Positions 8,612 to 17,074 of a stretch of 64,000 bases of DNA are shown here, piece by piece. The DNA is from Phycisphaerales bacterium AB-hyl4 (GTDB taxonomy: Bacteria > Planctomycetota > Phycisphaerae > Phycisphaerales > Phycisphaeraceae): contig JBGUBD010000010.1 in the NCBI GenBank assembly GCA_041821185.1, positions 1 to 64,000 on the forward strand, given 5' to 3'. Both the position numbers and the translations under genes were made by a program. Each line of letters begins with the position of its first letter. The first letter of the stretch is position 1. The notes beneath the pieces were generated by a model, which searched no databases, had not been told where the DNA came from, and saw only the letters and a list, made by a program, of their open reading frames with translations.

Positions 8612-9273
8612 GGGTGGTCTCCTGAATGCGGTCGGCCGTTGCTTTTCGCGGCGGCGGTTGGGGCGTGGTGGACGGATGGGTCGGCGAGGCCTTGCTTGAG
8701 CCGTTGGCGGGCGCGGTGGAGTTGGACTTTGACGTTGGTCCTGGTTCGGCCGACGGCGTGGGCGACCTCGGCGACGGAAAGCTGCTCGGCGTAAAAGAGC
8801 CAGAGCATGGTGAACGGCTCGCGGGTGAGCAGTTGGGCGGCCTTGTGCCAGAGGCGCTGGCTTTGCTCGTGATCGATGAGCCGATGCAGCGGGCCGTCGT
8901 CGGCGGCGGTGGTGGTGGCGTGGGCGGCGGTTGCCTGCTCCCACGCGGCGGGCCAGTCGACGGGATCGCGACGGCGACGGCGGTCGATGACGAGGCGGGT
9001 GGCGATGGTGAACAGCCAGGTGCTGAAGGCCCAGCGTTCGTCGTAGCGGGCGAGGTTTCGCCAGGCGCGGAGGAATGCTTCCTGCACGAGGTCGTCGACG
9101 TCGTGCGATCGCCTGCCGACGTGCGGCCGAAGGAATCGACGAAGGCGGGGTTCGTAGTAACGGACCAGCGATGCGAACGCGTCACGGTCGCCTGCCTGCG
9201 CGGCGAGCGCGAGCTGCTGGTCGCGCTCGCGCTGCGTGTCGGGGAAGGCGTGCTCGGCGGTCGGTTCGTTCAT
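8584..9273 (-). CDS. ECF-family RNA polymerase sigma factor
   Basis: A sigma-70 family regulator that directs RNA polymerase to a stress- or envelope-type regulon. Region 2 is clear (AFASLVRYYEPRLRRFLRPH, then VDDLVQEAFLRAWRNL and FSTWLFTIATRLVIDRRRR). Region 4 is also present (FTMLWLFYAEQLSVAEVAHA with VGRTRTNVKVQLHRARQRL). The 229-residue length is usual for the family. The ATG at 9273 is preferred over a GTG one codon earlier. The next gene, overlapping its end, is a likely membrane-bound regulator. Upstream on the same strand are two secreted proteins that may be co-regulated. Confidence 0.93.
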   Translation of the reverse strand: MNEPTAEHAFPDTQRERDQQLALAAQAGDRDAFASLVRYYEPRLRRFLRPHVGRRSHDVDDLVQEAFLRAWRNLARYDERWAFSTWLFTIATRLVIDRRRRRDPVDWPAAWEQATAAHATTTAADDGPLHRLIDHEQSQRLWHKAAQLLTREPFTMLWLFYAEQLSVAEVAHAVGRTRTNVKVQLHRARQRLKQGLADPSVHHAPTAAAKSNGRPHSGDHPCLHPAPIV

Positions 9274-9326
9274 CACGTGGCTTGCGGGTGTCGGCAGGTC
9301 AGCGGGCCGGGGCCGGGGACCGGGGG

Positions 9327-10232
9327 TCAGCGGACGTAGGCTTCGAGCATGTCGATCACATCGCGAGCGGGGACGGACCAGGTGAACTCGATGTGTTCAC
9401 CGGCGCGGTGCAGGCGGGCCTGCTCGAACAGGGGCGAGAGCTCCTCGCTTTGCAGCATGGCCATGGCTTTCATGCCGCGCATGGCGTCGTAGAGTTGCTG
9501 GGCACGGCGTTCGTCGTCGGCGGTGACGCTGCCTTGCAGGGCAACGCGGCCGTCGTGCTCGACGATGGCCATGCTCATGCGATCGGCGGCCTGCATGAGG
9601 TTGGCCTGGCGTTCGTGCATCTGCGAGAGGTCGGTCGCGCCGAACTGGAACATTGCGCCTTCGCGGTCGCCGGCGAGCAGCGGGCTGTCGGCGGGGAGGG
9701 GCTCGGCCCGGCCGGTGCGGGTGGCGAGGGCGGTGATGAGGCGGCTGCGGTCGGAGGCGAGGATGAGGCTCGCGTTGTGGAAGGCGAGGTAGAGGTCGCG
9801 TTGCGTGTCGCCGGGCAAGGCGATGCGGTGCGTGTCGTTGGCCGGGTCGAGCGACTGGTAGCCGGGCGCGCCCGCGAGGCGGTCGATGATGCGGTCGCGG
9901 TCGAAGTCGCCCTGGAAGATGGCGACGCCCTGGCGGTGTTCGAAGTCTGTGCCGTAGATGAGGATGCTGGTGAGTTGTTCGTGCGGTCGCATGCCGGTGT
10001 GTCGCTCGATCCAGGCGAGGCGGTCGGCGTGCTTGTCGCCGGTCTGGTGTTCGATGATGTTTCGGCCGAGCGTGCTGCTGCGCATCGCATCGAGGTCGAC
10101 GTGCAGATACCACTTGGCGTTCGCGGCGAGCTGGTCGTGTTGAAGCTCGTCGGCCGAGGCGACGGCGGCGGGCAGCAGGCAGGCGACGAGCCCCATCGCG
10201 ATGAGCGGGCTCGAATATTTCGTGCAAGGCAT
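9327..10232 (-). CDS. Secreted protein of unknown function
   Basis: A 301-residue product with a clear signal peptide (SSPLIAMGLVACLLPAAVASA). The mature part is a mixed alpha/beta protein with no catalytic motif that I recognise. It has repeated phrases such as WYLHVDLDAMRSS, VAIFQGDFDRDRIIDRL and DLYLAFHNASLILASDRSRL, reminiscent of planctomycete proteins annotated as hypothetical exported proteins. The start is supported by GGAAAGGAAG six bases upstream. It sits between a C45-type hydrolase gene (66 bp upstream) and the ECF sigma factor (53 bp downstream), all on the same strand, so an operon is likely. Confidence 0.75.
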   Translation of the reverse strand: MPCTKYSSPLIAMGLVACLLPAAVASADELQHDQLAANAKWYLHVDLDAMRSSTLGRNIIEHQTGDKHADRLAWIERHTGMRPHEQLTSILIYGTDFEHRQGVAIFQGDFDRDRIIDRLAGAPGYQSLDPANDTHRIALPGDTQRDLYLAFHNASLILASDRSRLITALATRTGRAEPLPADSPLLAGDREGAMFQFGATDLSQMHERQANLMQAADRMSMAIVEHDGRVALQGSVTADDERRAQQLYDAMRGMKAMAMLQSEELSPLFEQARLHRAGEHIEFTWSVPARDVIDMLEAYVR

Positions 10233-10298
10233 GGGAAACTTCCTTTCCCCGTGCGGGTGTGGATAAAGCGAAACACGTTGGGGCTGTCGCGGTCGGCG

Positions 10299-12122
10299 TC
10301 AGTCGGGGTTGATGGTGATGCCGAGCAGCGCTGCTAAATCATATTCCTCGTAGGGTCGCTCGGCGGCGGGCTGTGAGCCTTGTGCGTGGGAGACGAAGAG
10401 GCGGAGCTGTTGGGGGATAAAGAGCACGTTGTGGAGGTTGGACCGCATGGCGACGGGGCGGTCCATGCAGGCGAGGGCGGTTTGTTCGTCGATGCGGCCG
10501 TGACTATCGGTGACGCGTTGGCGGAGGGCTTCGAGTCGTCCGCCGGCGGAGAGGACGACGGTGTCGTGGATGCCTTCGCCGAGGCGTGGGTGCGTCTGGC
10601 CGGAGCGGATGATTTCGATGTCGTGTGCGGTGGCGGCGACGCCGACGGCGTCGGGGATCTTGCCGTCCGCGAAGACGTAGTAGAACTCACAGGTTCGCGG
10701 CGAGTCGGTCCAGAGGGCGATGACTTCGTCGAGGGTGGCGGTTTCTTCGAGGGCGCGTCGCATGAGGGTTGCCATGGGCACGCCGTCCCAGTCGCCGAGG
10801 GTGGAGCCGCCCATTTCGCCGAGTGAGATTTGATGTTCGTTCATGCCGGTGACGCTGCCGAGGAAGCCGGCGTAGCCGACGTTGACAAAGTCGTAGTGGT
10901 CATCGGGCTGGATGACGAAGACAGCCATGGCGTGTTCGAAGCCGATCTGGGTCATGTAGTCGAGCACACGGCCGTGGTAGAGCGTGCCGTCGGCGGTGGC
11001 GGAGCCGAACACGGCGAAGCCGCTGCAATGGAACATTTCGGGGAAGACATTGGCGAGCACAACCCATTCGCGGTCGATGCCGACGGTGTTGGCGAGGGCG
11101 GTGAGTTCGCGTTCGTGTCGCTCGGGGAGGAACGGTTGGACGCGTGATTGGATGTCGCGAAGTTCGTCGAGCACCCACTGGCCGGACTCGATGCTTTTGA
11201 CGAGGCTGACGATGTGGAGGACGGAGTCGACGCAGCGTAGCACTTCGGGGCCGAGCAGTTGGCCGTGGGCCTGGCCGATCTGTTCGGGCGTGCCGCGGAG
11301 GGTGACGAGGCGTTGATCGTTTTGCCAGCGCAGCTCGCCGTGGGCGACGCGTCGCGACTGTCGGGCCGGCCGTGTGAGTGCCGGGCCGGGCGCGAGCACT
11401 TCGCTGCCTCGCCGCATGCCGCGGACGAGCGAGCGTTCGAGGTCGGCCCGGCTGACGTCGATGGCGTCGGCGTCGTCGGGCGCGGTGAAGCGGTCGCGGA
11501 TGACGCTGGGGTCGGCGACGGTCCAGGTGAGCTTCATGCCGTTGTGGGTAACGTGCAGGCGTGGGTTGCCTTCGTGTTCGTCGAAGCGGAATGAGGCGTC
11601 GCCGAGTTGGCGCGAGCGCCATGTGTTGTCGTTTGCTTTGCGGACGCCTGCGAAGGAGGTGAGCATGGTGGCTGCCATGTTCGCGTCGGCGCGTTGGAGC
11701 ATGTTGAGGTAGAGGAAGGCTTCGCTGTCTTTGCTGACAAGGCGGGTGAGGAGGTTGGGGCCGTTGAGGTGGTCGTCGGGGTCGGTGGGGCCTTGGCCGA
11801 CGAAGGTGACGTTGCGGTGCGGGAGGTGCATGCGCGTGTCGTCGGGGCTGCGGAGCAGGTGCATGCTGTAGGTGTCGTGGTCGACGTGGACGAGCCAACG
11901 ATCATCGCCGAAGCGGGCGAGGTGAGCGGTGATGGCGATGTCGGGGTCGTCGAGCTGAAGCTCGATGGTGGCGGCGGCGGGGCCGTTGGACTGCATGATT
12001 TCGAGGAACGGCCGAAGCTGGCGGGCAAGCTCGTCGGAGGCGTGGGCGGCTGGCGCGGCGAGGGTGAGGGTGAGCACGGCAAGCAGGGACATCAGCAGTG
12101 CCAAGGGGCGAAACCGTCGCAT
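10299..12122 (-). CDS. Secreted C45-family (acyltransferase/amidohydrolase-like) protein
   Basis: The 607-residue product begins with a signal peptide (LALLMSLLAVLTLTLAAPAA). The first ~230 mature residues form a domain I cannot name. From about residue 265 the protein matches the C45 N-terminal nucleophile hydrolase family (GTPEQIGQAHGQLLG, HCSGFAVFGSATADGTLYHG, GFLGSVTGMNEHQISLGEMG). The predicted nucleophile is Cys366 in HCSGF, which in this family becomes N-terminal after self-cleavage. The substrate is unknown; family members act on acyl-amide bonds such as isopenicillin N. AAAGGATC lies six bases upstream of the ATG. It heads the minus-strand cluster that ends with the ECF sigma pair. 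Confidence 0.82.
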   Translation of the reverse strand: MRRFRPLALLMSLLAVLTLTLAAPAAHASDELARQLRPFLEIMQSNGPAAATIELQLDDPDIAITAHLARFGDDRWLVHVDHDTYSMHLLRSPDDTRMHLPHRNVTFVGQGPTDPDDHLNGPNLLTRLVSKDSEAFLYLNMLQRADANMAATMLTSFAGVRKANDNTWRSRQLGDASFRFDEHEGNPRLHVTHNGMKLTWTVADPSVIRDRFTAPDDADAIDVSRADLERSLVRGMRRGSEVLAPGPALTRPARQSRRVAHGELRWQNDQRLVTLRGTPEQIGQAHGQLLGPEVLRCVDSVLHIVSLVKSIESGQWVLDELRDIQSRVQPFLPERHERELTALANTVGIDREWVVLANVFPEMFHCSGFAVFGSATADGTLYHGRVLDYMTQIGFEHAMAVFVIQPDDHYDFVNVGYAGFLGSVTGMNEHQISLGEMGGSTLGDWDGVPMATLMRRALEETATLDEVIALWTDSPRTCEFYYVFADGKIPDAVGVAATAHDIEIIRSGQTHPRLGEGIHDTVVLSAGGRLEALRQRVTDSHGRIDEQTALACMDRPVAMRSNLHNVLFIPQQLRLFVSHAQGSQPAAERPYEEYDLAALLGITINPD

Positions 12123-12273
12123 GGCGATCCTTTCGTGGTGAAGCGAAGCGAATGGAGCAGTAGCGGTGGCGCGGCGGCGGCGCGGCGCGTCTGGAGGTGT
12201 TATACGCGAACGGGGGTGAGGTGGTTACAGGGTGGTGAAGATGTTGTTGCGTTGATCGATGAGGTGAGGGGGG

Positions 12274-12299
12274 AGCCCAAGGACGGCTGTCCCTGGGCT
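12274..12299. repeat. AGCCCA..TGGGCT hairpin, copy 3 (diverged)
   Basis: The arms AGCCCAAGGAC and GTCCCTGGGCT pair with one mismatch around a GGCT loop. The following TTTGTGGGGCGTCGTG matches the sequence after the copy at 6685-6714. The element sits between the divergent C45 hydrolase and ribD genes, about 30 bp before ribD. Confidence 0.65.
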
Positions 12300-12331
12300 T
12301 TGTGGGGCGTCGTGGGTTTGGGGGGTGGCGT

Positions 12332-13480
12332 ATGATGGGGGGTGTGAAGTGGGACGATCAACAATTCATGGCGGCGGCGCTGGGGCTGGCGGCGCGCGGA
12401 CGCGGGGCGGTCGAGCCGAACCCGATGGTCGGGGCGGTGATCGTACGCGATGGGCAGGTGATCGGCGAAGGTTGGCATGCGCGGTTCGGCGGGGCGCACG
12501 CGGAGGTGGAGGCGATCACGAACGCGCGGGGGCGAGGGCAGGATGTGGCGGGGGCGACGATGTATGTCACGCTTGAGCCTTGCTCGCATACGGGCAAGAC
12601 GCCGCCTTGCGCGGAGGCGGTGATCGAGGCGAAGCTGGCGCGGGTGGTGATCGCGATGATCGACCCGTTCGAACGGGTGGCAGGGTCGGGCGTGCGTCGG
12701 CTACGCGAGGCGGGGGTGACGGTGGAGGTTGGGCTTTGCGAGCGGGAGGCGCATGAGCTGAACGCGGCGTTTGTGAAGCGGGTGACGATGGGGCTGCCGT
12801 GGGTGGTGCTCAAGTGGGCGCAGACAGTGGACGGGCGGATCGCGACGGCGACGGGGGATAGCCAGTGGATTTCGTGCGAGGCGTCGCGACGGCGGGTGCA
12901 CGAGTGGCGGGCGCGGGTGGATGCGGTGATGGTGGGCGCGGGCACGGCGGTGGCGGACGATCCGCAACTGACGGCGCGGGATGTGGCGGTGCATCGGCTG
13001 GCGCGGCCGGTGGTGGTGGACCCGAACCTGCGGACGCCGACCACGGGGCGACTGGCGACCGCGTCGGCAAAGCGACTGACGCTGGCGGTGGACGAGGCGG
13101 TGCTCGCGGCGGGCGGCGAGGCGGTGCAGCAGTGGCAGGCGAAGGGGACGTCGCTGGTGGGGCTGCCGCGGCTGGATGGGAATGAAGGCATGCTCGACCT
13201 GCGGCCGCTGCTGCGCGGGCTGGTGGAGCAGCATGATGCGACGAACGTGCTGGTGGAAGGCGGCGCGGGGCTGGCGGGGGCGCTGCTGAGCCAGGGGCTT
13301 GTCGATCAGGTGCTCGCGTTTGTGGCGCCGAAGGTGGCGGGCGATGCGTCGGCGCTGGGGGCGGTGCGTGGGTGGACGTTGGGGCGGATGGCGGACGCGC
13401 TGCCGCTGCGGCTGCATGATGTGGAGCGGATTGAGGAGGATGTGCTGCTGGATTATCGCGTGGGGGAGGCGCGGGGGTGA
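12332..13480 (+). CDS. ribD: Bifunctional riboflavin biosynthesis protein RibD
   Basis: Catalyses two steps of riboflavin synthesis: deamination of the diaminopyrimidine ribosyl phosphate, then reduction of the ribosyl group. The N-terminal deaminase has the zinc site GGAHAEVEAI with the PCSHTGKTPPC motif. The C-terminal reductase shows VVLKWAQTVDGRIATATGDSQWI, VGAGTAVADDPQLTAR and VLVEGGAGLAGALL. The length is about 382 residues. The ATG at 12332, or the one next to it at 12335, follows a G-rich ribosome-binding site; an upstream frame start at 12302 would lie inside a repeat. No FMN riboswitch is visible in the 200 bp upstream. The gene stands alone. Confidence 0.95.
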   Translation: MMGGVKWDDQQFMAAALGLAARGRGAVEPNPMVGAVIVRDGQVIGEGWHARFGGAHAEVEAITNARGRGQDVAGATMYVTLEPCSHTGKTPPCAEAVIEAKLARVVIAMIDPFERVAGSGVRRLREAGVTVEVGLCEREAHELNAAFVKRVTMGLPWVVLKWAQTVDGRIATATGDSQWISCEASRRRVHEWRARVDAVMVGAGTAVADDPQLTARDVAVHRLARPVVVDPNLRTPTTGRLATASAKRLTLAVDEAVLAAGGEAVQQWQAKGTSLVGLPRLDGNEGMLDLRPLLRGLVEQHDATNVLVEGGAGLAGALLSQGLVDQVLAFVAPKVAGDASALGAVRGWTLGRMADALPLRLHDVERIEEDVLLDYRVGEARG

Positions 13481-13509
13481 TGGGTTCCGTCAGTATCGGG
13501 TGCGCCGAC

Positions 13510-13532
13510 GCCCACGGCGTCACGCCGTGGGC
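13510..13532. repeat. GCCCACGG..CCGTGGGC hairpin, copy 1
   Basis: Arms GCCCACGGCGT and ACGCCGTGGGC pair perfectly around one base, followed by TTCGATCG. It lies just downstream of ribD. An almost identical element with the same TTCGATCG tail is at 39837-39859. In one frame this family encodes the recurring peptide EAHGVTPWA, which produces false small proteins. Confidence 0.8.
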
Positions 13533-13753
13533 TTCGATCGCAATCGGGATTGATGTGGGATTCGGGTGCGTGGGCGCATAAAAAACGGCTCGCGTGTTGC
13601 GAGCCGCTTGAAAAGCTGGATCACCTCGGCGGACGGCTCGACGACGATTTGCTCGAACCCCAATTGCAGGTGGGTGCGTCGCCGGGGCATCCCGAACTTC
13701 CACTCATAGGAGGCCTGCCCATCGTGCCCGATCTTCGCTCCCTTGGGGTTCAT
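13520..13753 (-). CDS. Possible small protein or gene remnant between ribD and lon
   Basis: A minus-strand frame from an ATG at 13753 gives 77 residues ([20 protein letters not shown] at the start, [15 protein letters not shown] in the middle). About four fifths of its codons end in G or C, as in real genes here. Against it: a strong intrinsic terminator lies inside the frame at 13580-13606, the tail runs into a dispersed repeat, and there is no ribosome-binding site. A short frame opening with [15 protein letters not shown] just upstream ends at a stop in another frame, so this may be a frameshifted remnant. I do not recognise the family. Confidence 0.3.
   Translation of the reverse strand: MNPKGAKIGHDGQASYEWKFGMPRRRTHLQLGFEQIVVEPSAEVIQLFKRLATREPFFMRPRTRIPHQSRLRSKPTA
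13580..13606 (-). terminator. Intrinsic terminator on the minus strand
   Basis: Read on the minus strand, CGGCTCGC and GCGAGCCG form an 8-bp perfect stem with a five-base loop (AACAC), followed directly by six T. This is the best textbook intrinsic terminator in the window. It would end a minus-strand transcript starting near 13818. Confidence 0.75.
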
Positions 13754-13818
13754 AAAGGTTCGAGCAAATGCGGTCGTTCTAGCTCGAAGCCGTGCCAAAG
13801 GCGATCTTCACTTGTCTG
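13580..13818 (-). ncRNA. Candidate structured RNA (about 240 nt) opposite ribD-lon gap
   Basis: A minus-strand TATAAT (13825-13830) lies upstream and an intrinsic terminator closes the unit at 13580. Inside, GGTTCGAGCAAAT (13757-13769, plus strand) and ATTTGCTCGAACC (13647-13659) are perfect 13-base complements, so the RNA can close a long helix around about 87 bases. A GGGCA/TGCCC pair lies within that region. It matches no RNA class that I can recognise: not RNase P, tmRNA, SRP or a known riboswitch. It overlaps the doubtful small protein frame, and the two readings compete. Confidence 0.35.
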
Positions 13819-13824
13819 TCGGAC

Positions 13825-13830
13825 ATTATA
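13825..13830 (-). promoter_or_regulatory. Possible -10 box (TATAAT) on the minus strand
   Basis: A perfect TATAAT read leftward, in an otherwise GC-rich stretch. The hexamer 17 bases upstream (TGGCCT) is a weak -35 match. It would start the candidate RNA or small gene at 13520-13818. Confidence 0.45.
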
Positions 13831-13894
13831 CCTTTCGTGCTCAGGCGAGGCCAGTGTTTCGAGGCGTTGAATTGGGGAAACGTGGGGGCCAGGT

Positions 13895-13917
13895 GCCCAC
13901 GGAGGCCATCCGTGGGC
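13895..13917. repeat. GCCCACGG..CCGTGGGC hairpin, copy 2
   Basis: Arms GCCCACGGA and TCCGTGGGC pair around GGCCA. It lies 26 bp beyond the lon stop codon and could mark the 3' end of the lon transcript. Confidence 0.7.
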
Positions 13918-13942
13918 TTTGCCGTTTGACCCTGGGGCGCGG

Positions 13943-16534
13943 TTATTTGGTTACGTGCTTGAGTTTTGTTTTGCCCAGCGCGAAGGCGAGGACGTCGTCG
14001 ACGTTTTCGACGAACTCGAAGCGGCATTTCTTTTTCACCTGCGTGTCGACCTCTTCCATGTCGCGCTGGTTTTCCTTGGGTAGCACGATGGTCTTGATGC
14101 CGACGCGTGAGGCGGCGAGGGATTTTTCCTTGATGCCGCCGACGGGTAGGACCTTGCCGCGCAGCGTGACCTCGCCGGTCATGGCGAGCTTGGAGCGGAT
14201 GGGCAGGTCGAGCAGCAGCGAAGCGATGGCGGTGTACATCGCGACGCCAGCGCTGGGGCCGTCTTTGGGCACGGCGCCGGCGGGCACGTGAATGTGCAGA
14301 TCGCGATCGGCGAGTTGCTTCACGTCATAGCCGAGCTCGGGCGCCCGGCTTTTGAAAAGTGACAGCGCGGCGCTGGCGGACTCTTTCATGACATCGCCGA
14401 TCTGGCCGGTGAGCACGATGTTGCCCTTGCCGGGGTAGGCGGTGGCTTCGACGAAGAGCACCTCGCCGCCGGCGGGCGTGTAGGCGAGGCCCATGGCGAC
14501 GCCGGGCGCTTCGCGGCGCATCTCAAGTTCGCGGGTGTACTTCTCGGGGCCGAGCATTTCGCGGACGAGCTGGCCGTCGACGATCGACGTGTGTCGGCTG
14601 CTCTTCTTGCCGTTCTTTCGTCCGTTGCTCTTCGGATCGCCTGCGACACGAGCGGCGACGCCGCGGCAGACCGCGCCGATCTGTCGTTCGAGTTCGCGGA
14701 CGCCGGCTTCGCGGGTGTAGTCGTCGATGGCTTTACGCAGGCCGCTGGCACGCCACTGGCATTGCTTTCGCGTGAGGCCGTTTTCTGTCAGTTGACGGGG
14801 GACGAGGTATTTGCGGGCGATTTCGACCTTGTCGTGGTCGGTGTAGCCGGCGATGTCGATCACTTCCATGCGGTCGCGCAGCGCGGGGGGCACGGTGCCC
14901 ATGTAGTTGGCGGTGGCGATGAAGATGACCTGCGACAGGTCGAAAGCGACATCAAGGTAACGGTCGACGAAGGCGTTGTTCTGCCGGGGGTCGAGCACTT
15001 CGAGCAGCGCGCTGGAGGGGTCGCCTCGGAAGTCGGCGCCGAGCTTGTCGACTTCGTCGAGCATCATGACGGGGTTGTTCGTACCCGCACGGCGGAGCTC
15101 TTGAATGATGCGGCCGGGCATGGCGCCGATGTAGGTTCGACGGTGGCCGCGCACTTCCGCTTCGTCGCGGATGCCGCCGAGGCTCATGCGTGCAAACTTG
15201 CGTCCGAGCGCGTCGGCGATTGACTGGCCGAGGCTGGTCTTGCCCACGCCGGGCGGCCCGACGAGGCAGAGGATGGGGCCGCGGCCTTCGGGATTAAGCT
15301 TGCGGACAGCGAGGTACTCGATCAACCGCCGTTTGACCTTTTCGAGGTTGTAGTGATCGCGATCGAGGATGCGGCGGGCGCGTTCGAGGTCGAGCTTGTC
15401 TTCGCTGGCCTTGTTCCAGGGCAGGTCGGCGAGCAGTTCGAGGTAAGTCGTGATGACCGAGTATTCCGGGCTCGCGGCGGGGATGACGTCGAGGCGGTTC
15501 AGCTCACGCTGCGCCTCGTTCATGACTTCCTCCGGCAGGTTGGCTTCTTCGAGGCGATCGCGCAACTGCTGTACCGACTCGCCGGCTTCGCCGTCTTCGC
15601 CGAGCTCGCGCTGGATGGCTTTGAGCTGCTCGCGAAGGTAGAGCTTGCGCTGCGACTGGCCGATCGAGCTTTGCACGTCCTGCTGAATTTTCTGCTGCAG
15701 GCGGGCCATCTCGAGTTGATTCGTCACGGCCCGCAGCACGGTGCGGACGCGCACTTCGACGTTGGTTTCCTCCAGCAGGTCCTGCTTGGCGGGCACGTCG
15801 AGGTCGAGGTTGGACGCGAGAAAGTCGGCGAGCGTGCCGGGCTCTTCGATGTTCATCATCGCGGTCAGCGCCTGCTCGGGCGCGTTGGGCGTGAGCTCGA
15901 TGAGCTGGCGGGCCTGGTCGCGAAGCTGGTTGACGCTGGCTTCGAAGCGTCGGCTGGTGGCGGACTTTTCGGTCAGCGGCTCGACGGCGGCGCGGAGGTA
16001 TGGCTTTTCCTGCTTGAGGCGTTTGATCCGCACCCGGCGAAGGCCGTGCACGATGATCGACACGGTGTCGTCCTGCTGGCGGATGAGCTTGAGCACCGTG
16101 CCGGCGGTGGCGACGCGATAGAGGTCGTCCATCTCCGGCTCGTCGACATCTTCATCTTTCTGCGCGACGAAGGCGATGATCTTCGACTGCGGCAGCGACT
16201 CTTCGAGCATCTGCCGACTCGACGGTCGGCCGACGGTCAACGGCATCACCGTGCCGGGGAACGCGACCGTGCCGCGCAGCGGCAACAGAGGCATCACCTC
16301 CGGCAGCTTGGCCTGCGCTTCGTTTTCGTCTGGGTTGTCGCCCGTCCGCGTGGCGGGCACGACGAGTTCCGCCTCGGCCGGGGGATTGACGTTCGCCTCC
16401 CCTGCCTGGCGTGCCGGACCGCGCCCGGTCGAACGACGGGTCGGCCGTTTGGTCGACCGCTGCGTCGTGCGCTTGGTCGTGCGCTTGGCCATGCGCTTGG
16501 TCGTGCGCTTTGATTGTTTCGCCGACTTACTCAA
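13943..16534 (-). CDS. lon: ATP-dependent Lon protease with a basic N-terminal tail
   Basis: Degrades misfolded and regulatory proteins in the cytoplasm. The 863-residue product has an N-terminal substrate-binding domain ([19 protein letters not shown]), an AAA+ module with Walker [10 protein letters not shown] near residue 425, and a Ser-Lys protease domain: Ser761 in PKDGPSAGV, and the catalytic-lysine segment GGIKEKS near 802. The TTG start at 16534 is backed by AAGGTG five bases upstream. The first ~50 residues are an unusual Lys/Arg/Thr-rich tail with repeated KRTTKR phrases, which ordinary Lon lacks. That tail may bind nucleic acid, but this is inference. Downstream of hsp20 on the same strand, so the pair looks like a proteostasis block. 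Confidence 0.96.
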   Translation of the reverse strand: MSKSAKQSKRTTKRMAKRTTKRTTQRSTKRPTRRSTGRGPARQAGEANVNPPAEAELVVPATRTGDNPDENEAQAKLPEVMPLLPLRGTVAFPGTVMPLTVGRPSSRQMLEESLPQSKIIAFVAQKDEDVDEPEMDDLYRVATAGTVLKLIRQQDDTVSIIVHGLRRVRIKRLKQEKPYLRAAVEPLTEKSATSRRFEASVNQLRDQARQLIELTPNAPEQALTAMMNIEEPGTLADFLASNLDLDVPAKQDLLEETNVEVRVRTVLRAVTNQLEMARLQQKIQQDVQSSIGQSQRKLYLREQLKAIQRELGEDGEAGESVQQLRDRLEEANLPEEVMNEAQRELNRLDVIPAASPEYSVITTYLELLADLPWNKASEDKLDLERARRILDRDHYNLEKVKRRLIEYLAVRKLNPEGRGPILCLVGPPGVGKTSLGQSIADALGRKFARMSLGGIRDEAEVRGHRRTYIGAMPGRIIQELRRAGTNNPVMMLDEVDKLGADFRGDPSSALLEVLDPRQNNAFVDRYLDVAFDLSQVIFIATANYMGTVPPALRDRMEVIDIAGYTDHDKVEIARKYLVPRQLTENGLTRKQCQWRASGLRKAIDDYTREAGVRELERQIGAVCRGVAARVAGDPKSNGRKNGKKSSRHTSIVDGQLVREMLGPEKYTRELEMRREAPGVAMGLAYTPAGGEVLFVEATAYPGKGNIVLTGQIGDVMKESASAALSLFKSRAPELGYDVKQLADRDLHIHVPAGAVPKDGPSAGVAMYTAIASLLLDLPIRSKLAMTGEVTLRGKVLPVGGIKEKSLAASRVGIKTIVLPKENQRDMEEVDTQVKKKCRFEFVENVDDVLAFALGKTKLKHVTK

Positions 16535-16645
16535 AAGATCACCTTATCCCTCACGCCACCGCCGCCTGTTGAGGCGGGATAGCGACTGATGTTTCGCCCC
16601 ACGATACACGCCCCGGCAAATCTCGCGTCAACTGCGGCACCTGCG

Positions 16646-17074
16646 TCAACTCCGCCTGCCGCGGCCGCGCGTCGGGCGCGTGGGCAGTGTGATGCAGAGC
16701 ATGCCATCGTGATACGTGCTTTGCACCTTGTCCAACAGTACGTTCATCGGCAGCGGAATCTCGCGACTGAACGGCCCGTCGTCGATCTCCATGTGCACGG
16801 TCCGCACGGGCTGCTCGCTCGACGGCGCGGGGTCGGGCGGCTGGCGGATGCCTTCGACCCACAGTCGGCCGGGCTCGACGCGAACCTGCAACCGCTCGCG
16901 CGATACGCCGGCGAGCTCGACGCAGATCTGTACGCGATCATCGAGCTCGTACACATTCACCGCCGGCTCCCACATCCGGGCGGAGGTCGGCCGATCGGGC
17001 TTCGGCACGCCCCGTTGTCGAATCACTGCTGTGACCTGACCACTGAACGACCACATCGGATTGCGTCGCGCCAT
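16646..17074 (-). CDS. Small heat shock protein, Hsp20/alpha-crystallin family
   Basis: An ATP-independent chaperone that holds unfolding proteins. The 142-residue product contains the alpha-crystallin domain (WEPAVNVYELDDRVQICVEL, AGVSRERLQVRVEPGRLWVE, FSREIPLPMNV and YHDGMLCITLP). The ATG at 17074 is chosen because GGAAGGCGG lies seven bases upstream; an ATG six codons earlier would use that purine run as coding sequence. The usual I-x-I/V tail motif after the domain is not seen: the protein ends RPTRGRGRRS. No CIRCE inverted repeat is found upstream. It precedes lon on the same strand, separated by about 110 bp. Confidence 0.92.
   Translation of the reverse strand: MARRNPMWSFSGQVTAVIRQRGVPKPDRPTSARMWEPAVNVYELDDRVQICVELAGVSRERLQVRVEPGRLWVEGIRQPPDPAPSSEQPVRTVHMEIDDGPFSREIPLPMNVLLDKVQSTYHDGMLCITLPTRPTRGRGRRS

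Noticed and set aside
12123..12331. FMN riboswitch before ribD
   Set aside because: The conserved FMN-box sequences (AGGGGCAG-like and others) are not present.
13550..13870. A plus-strand 106-codon frame between ribD and lon
   Set aside because: Composition is not like the neighbours, and the minus-strand terminator and helix explain the region better.
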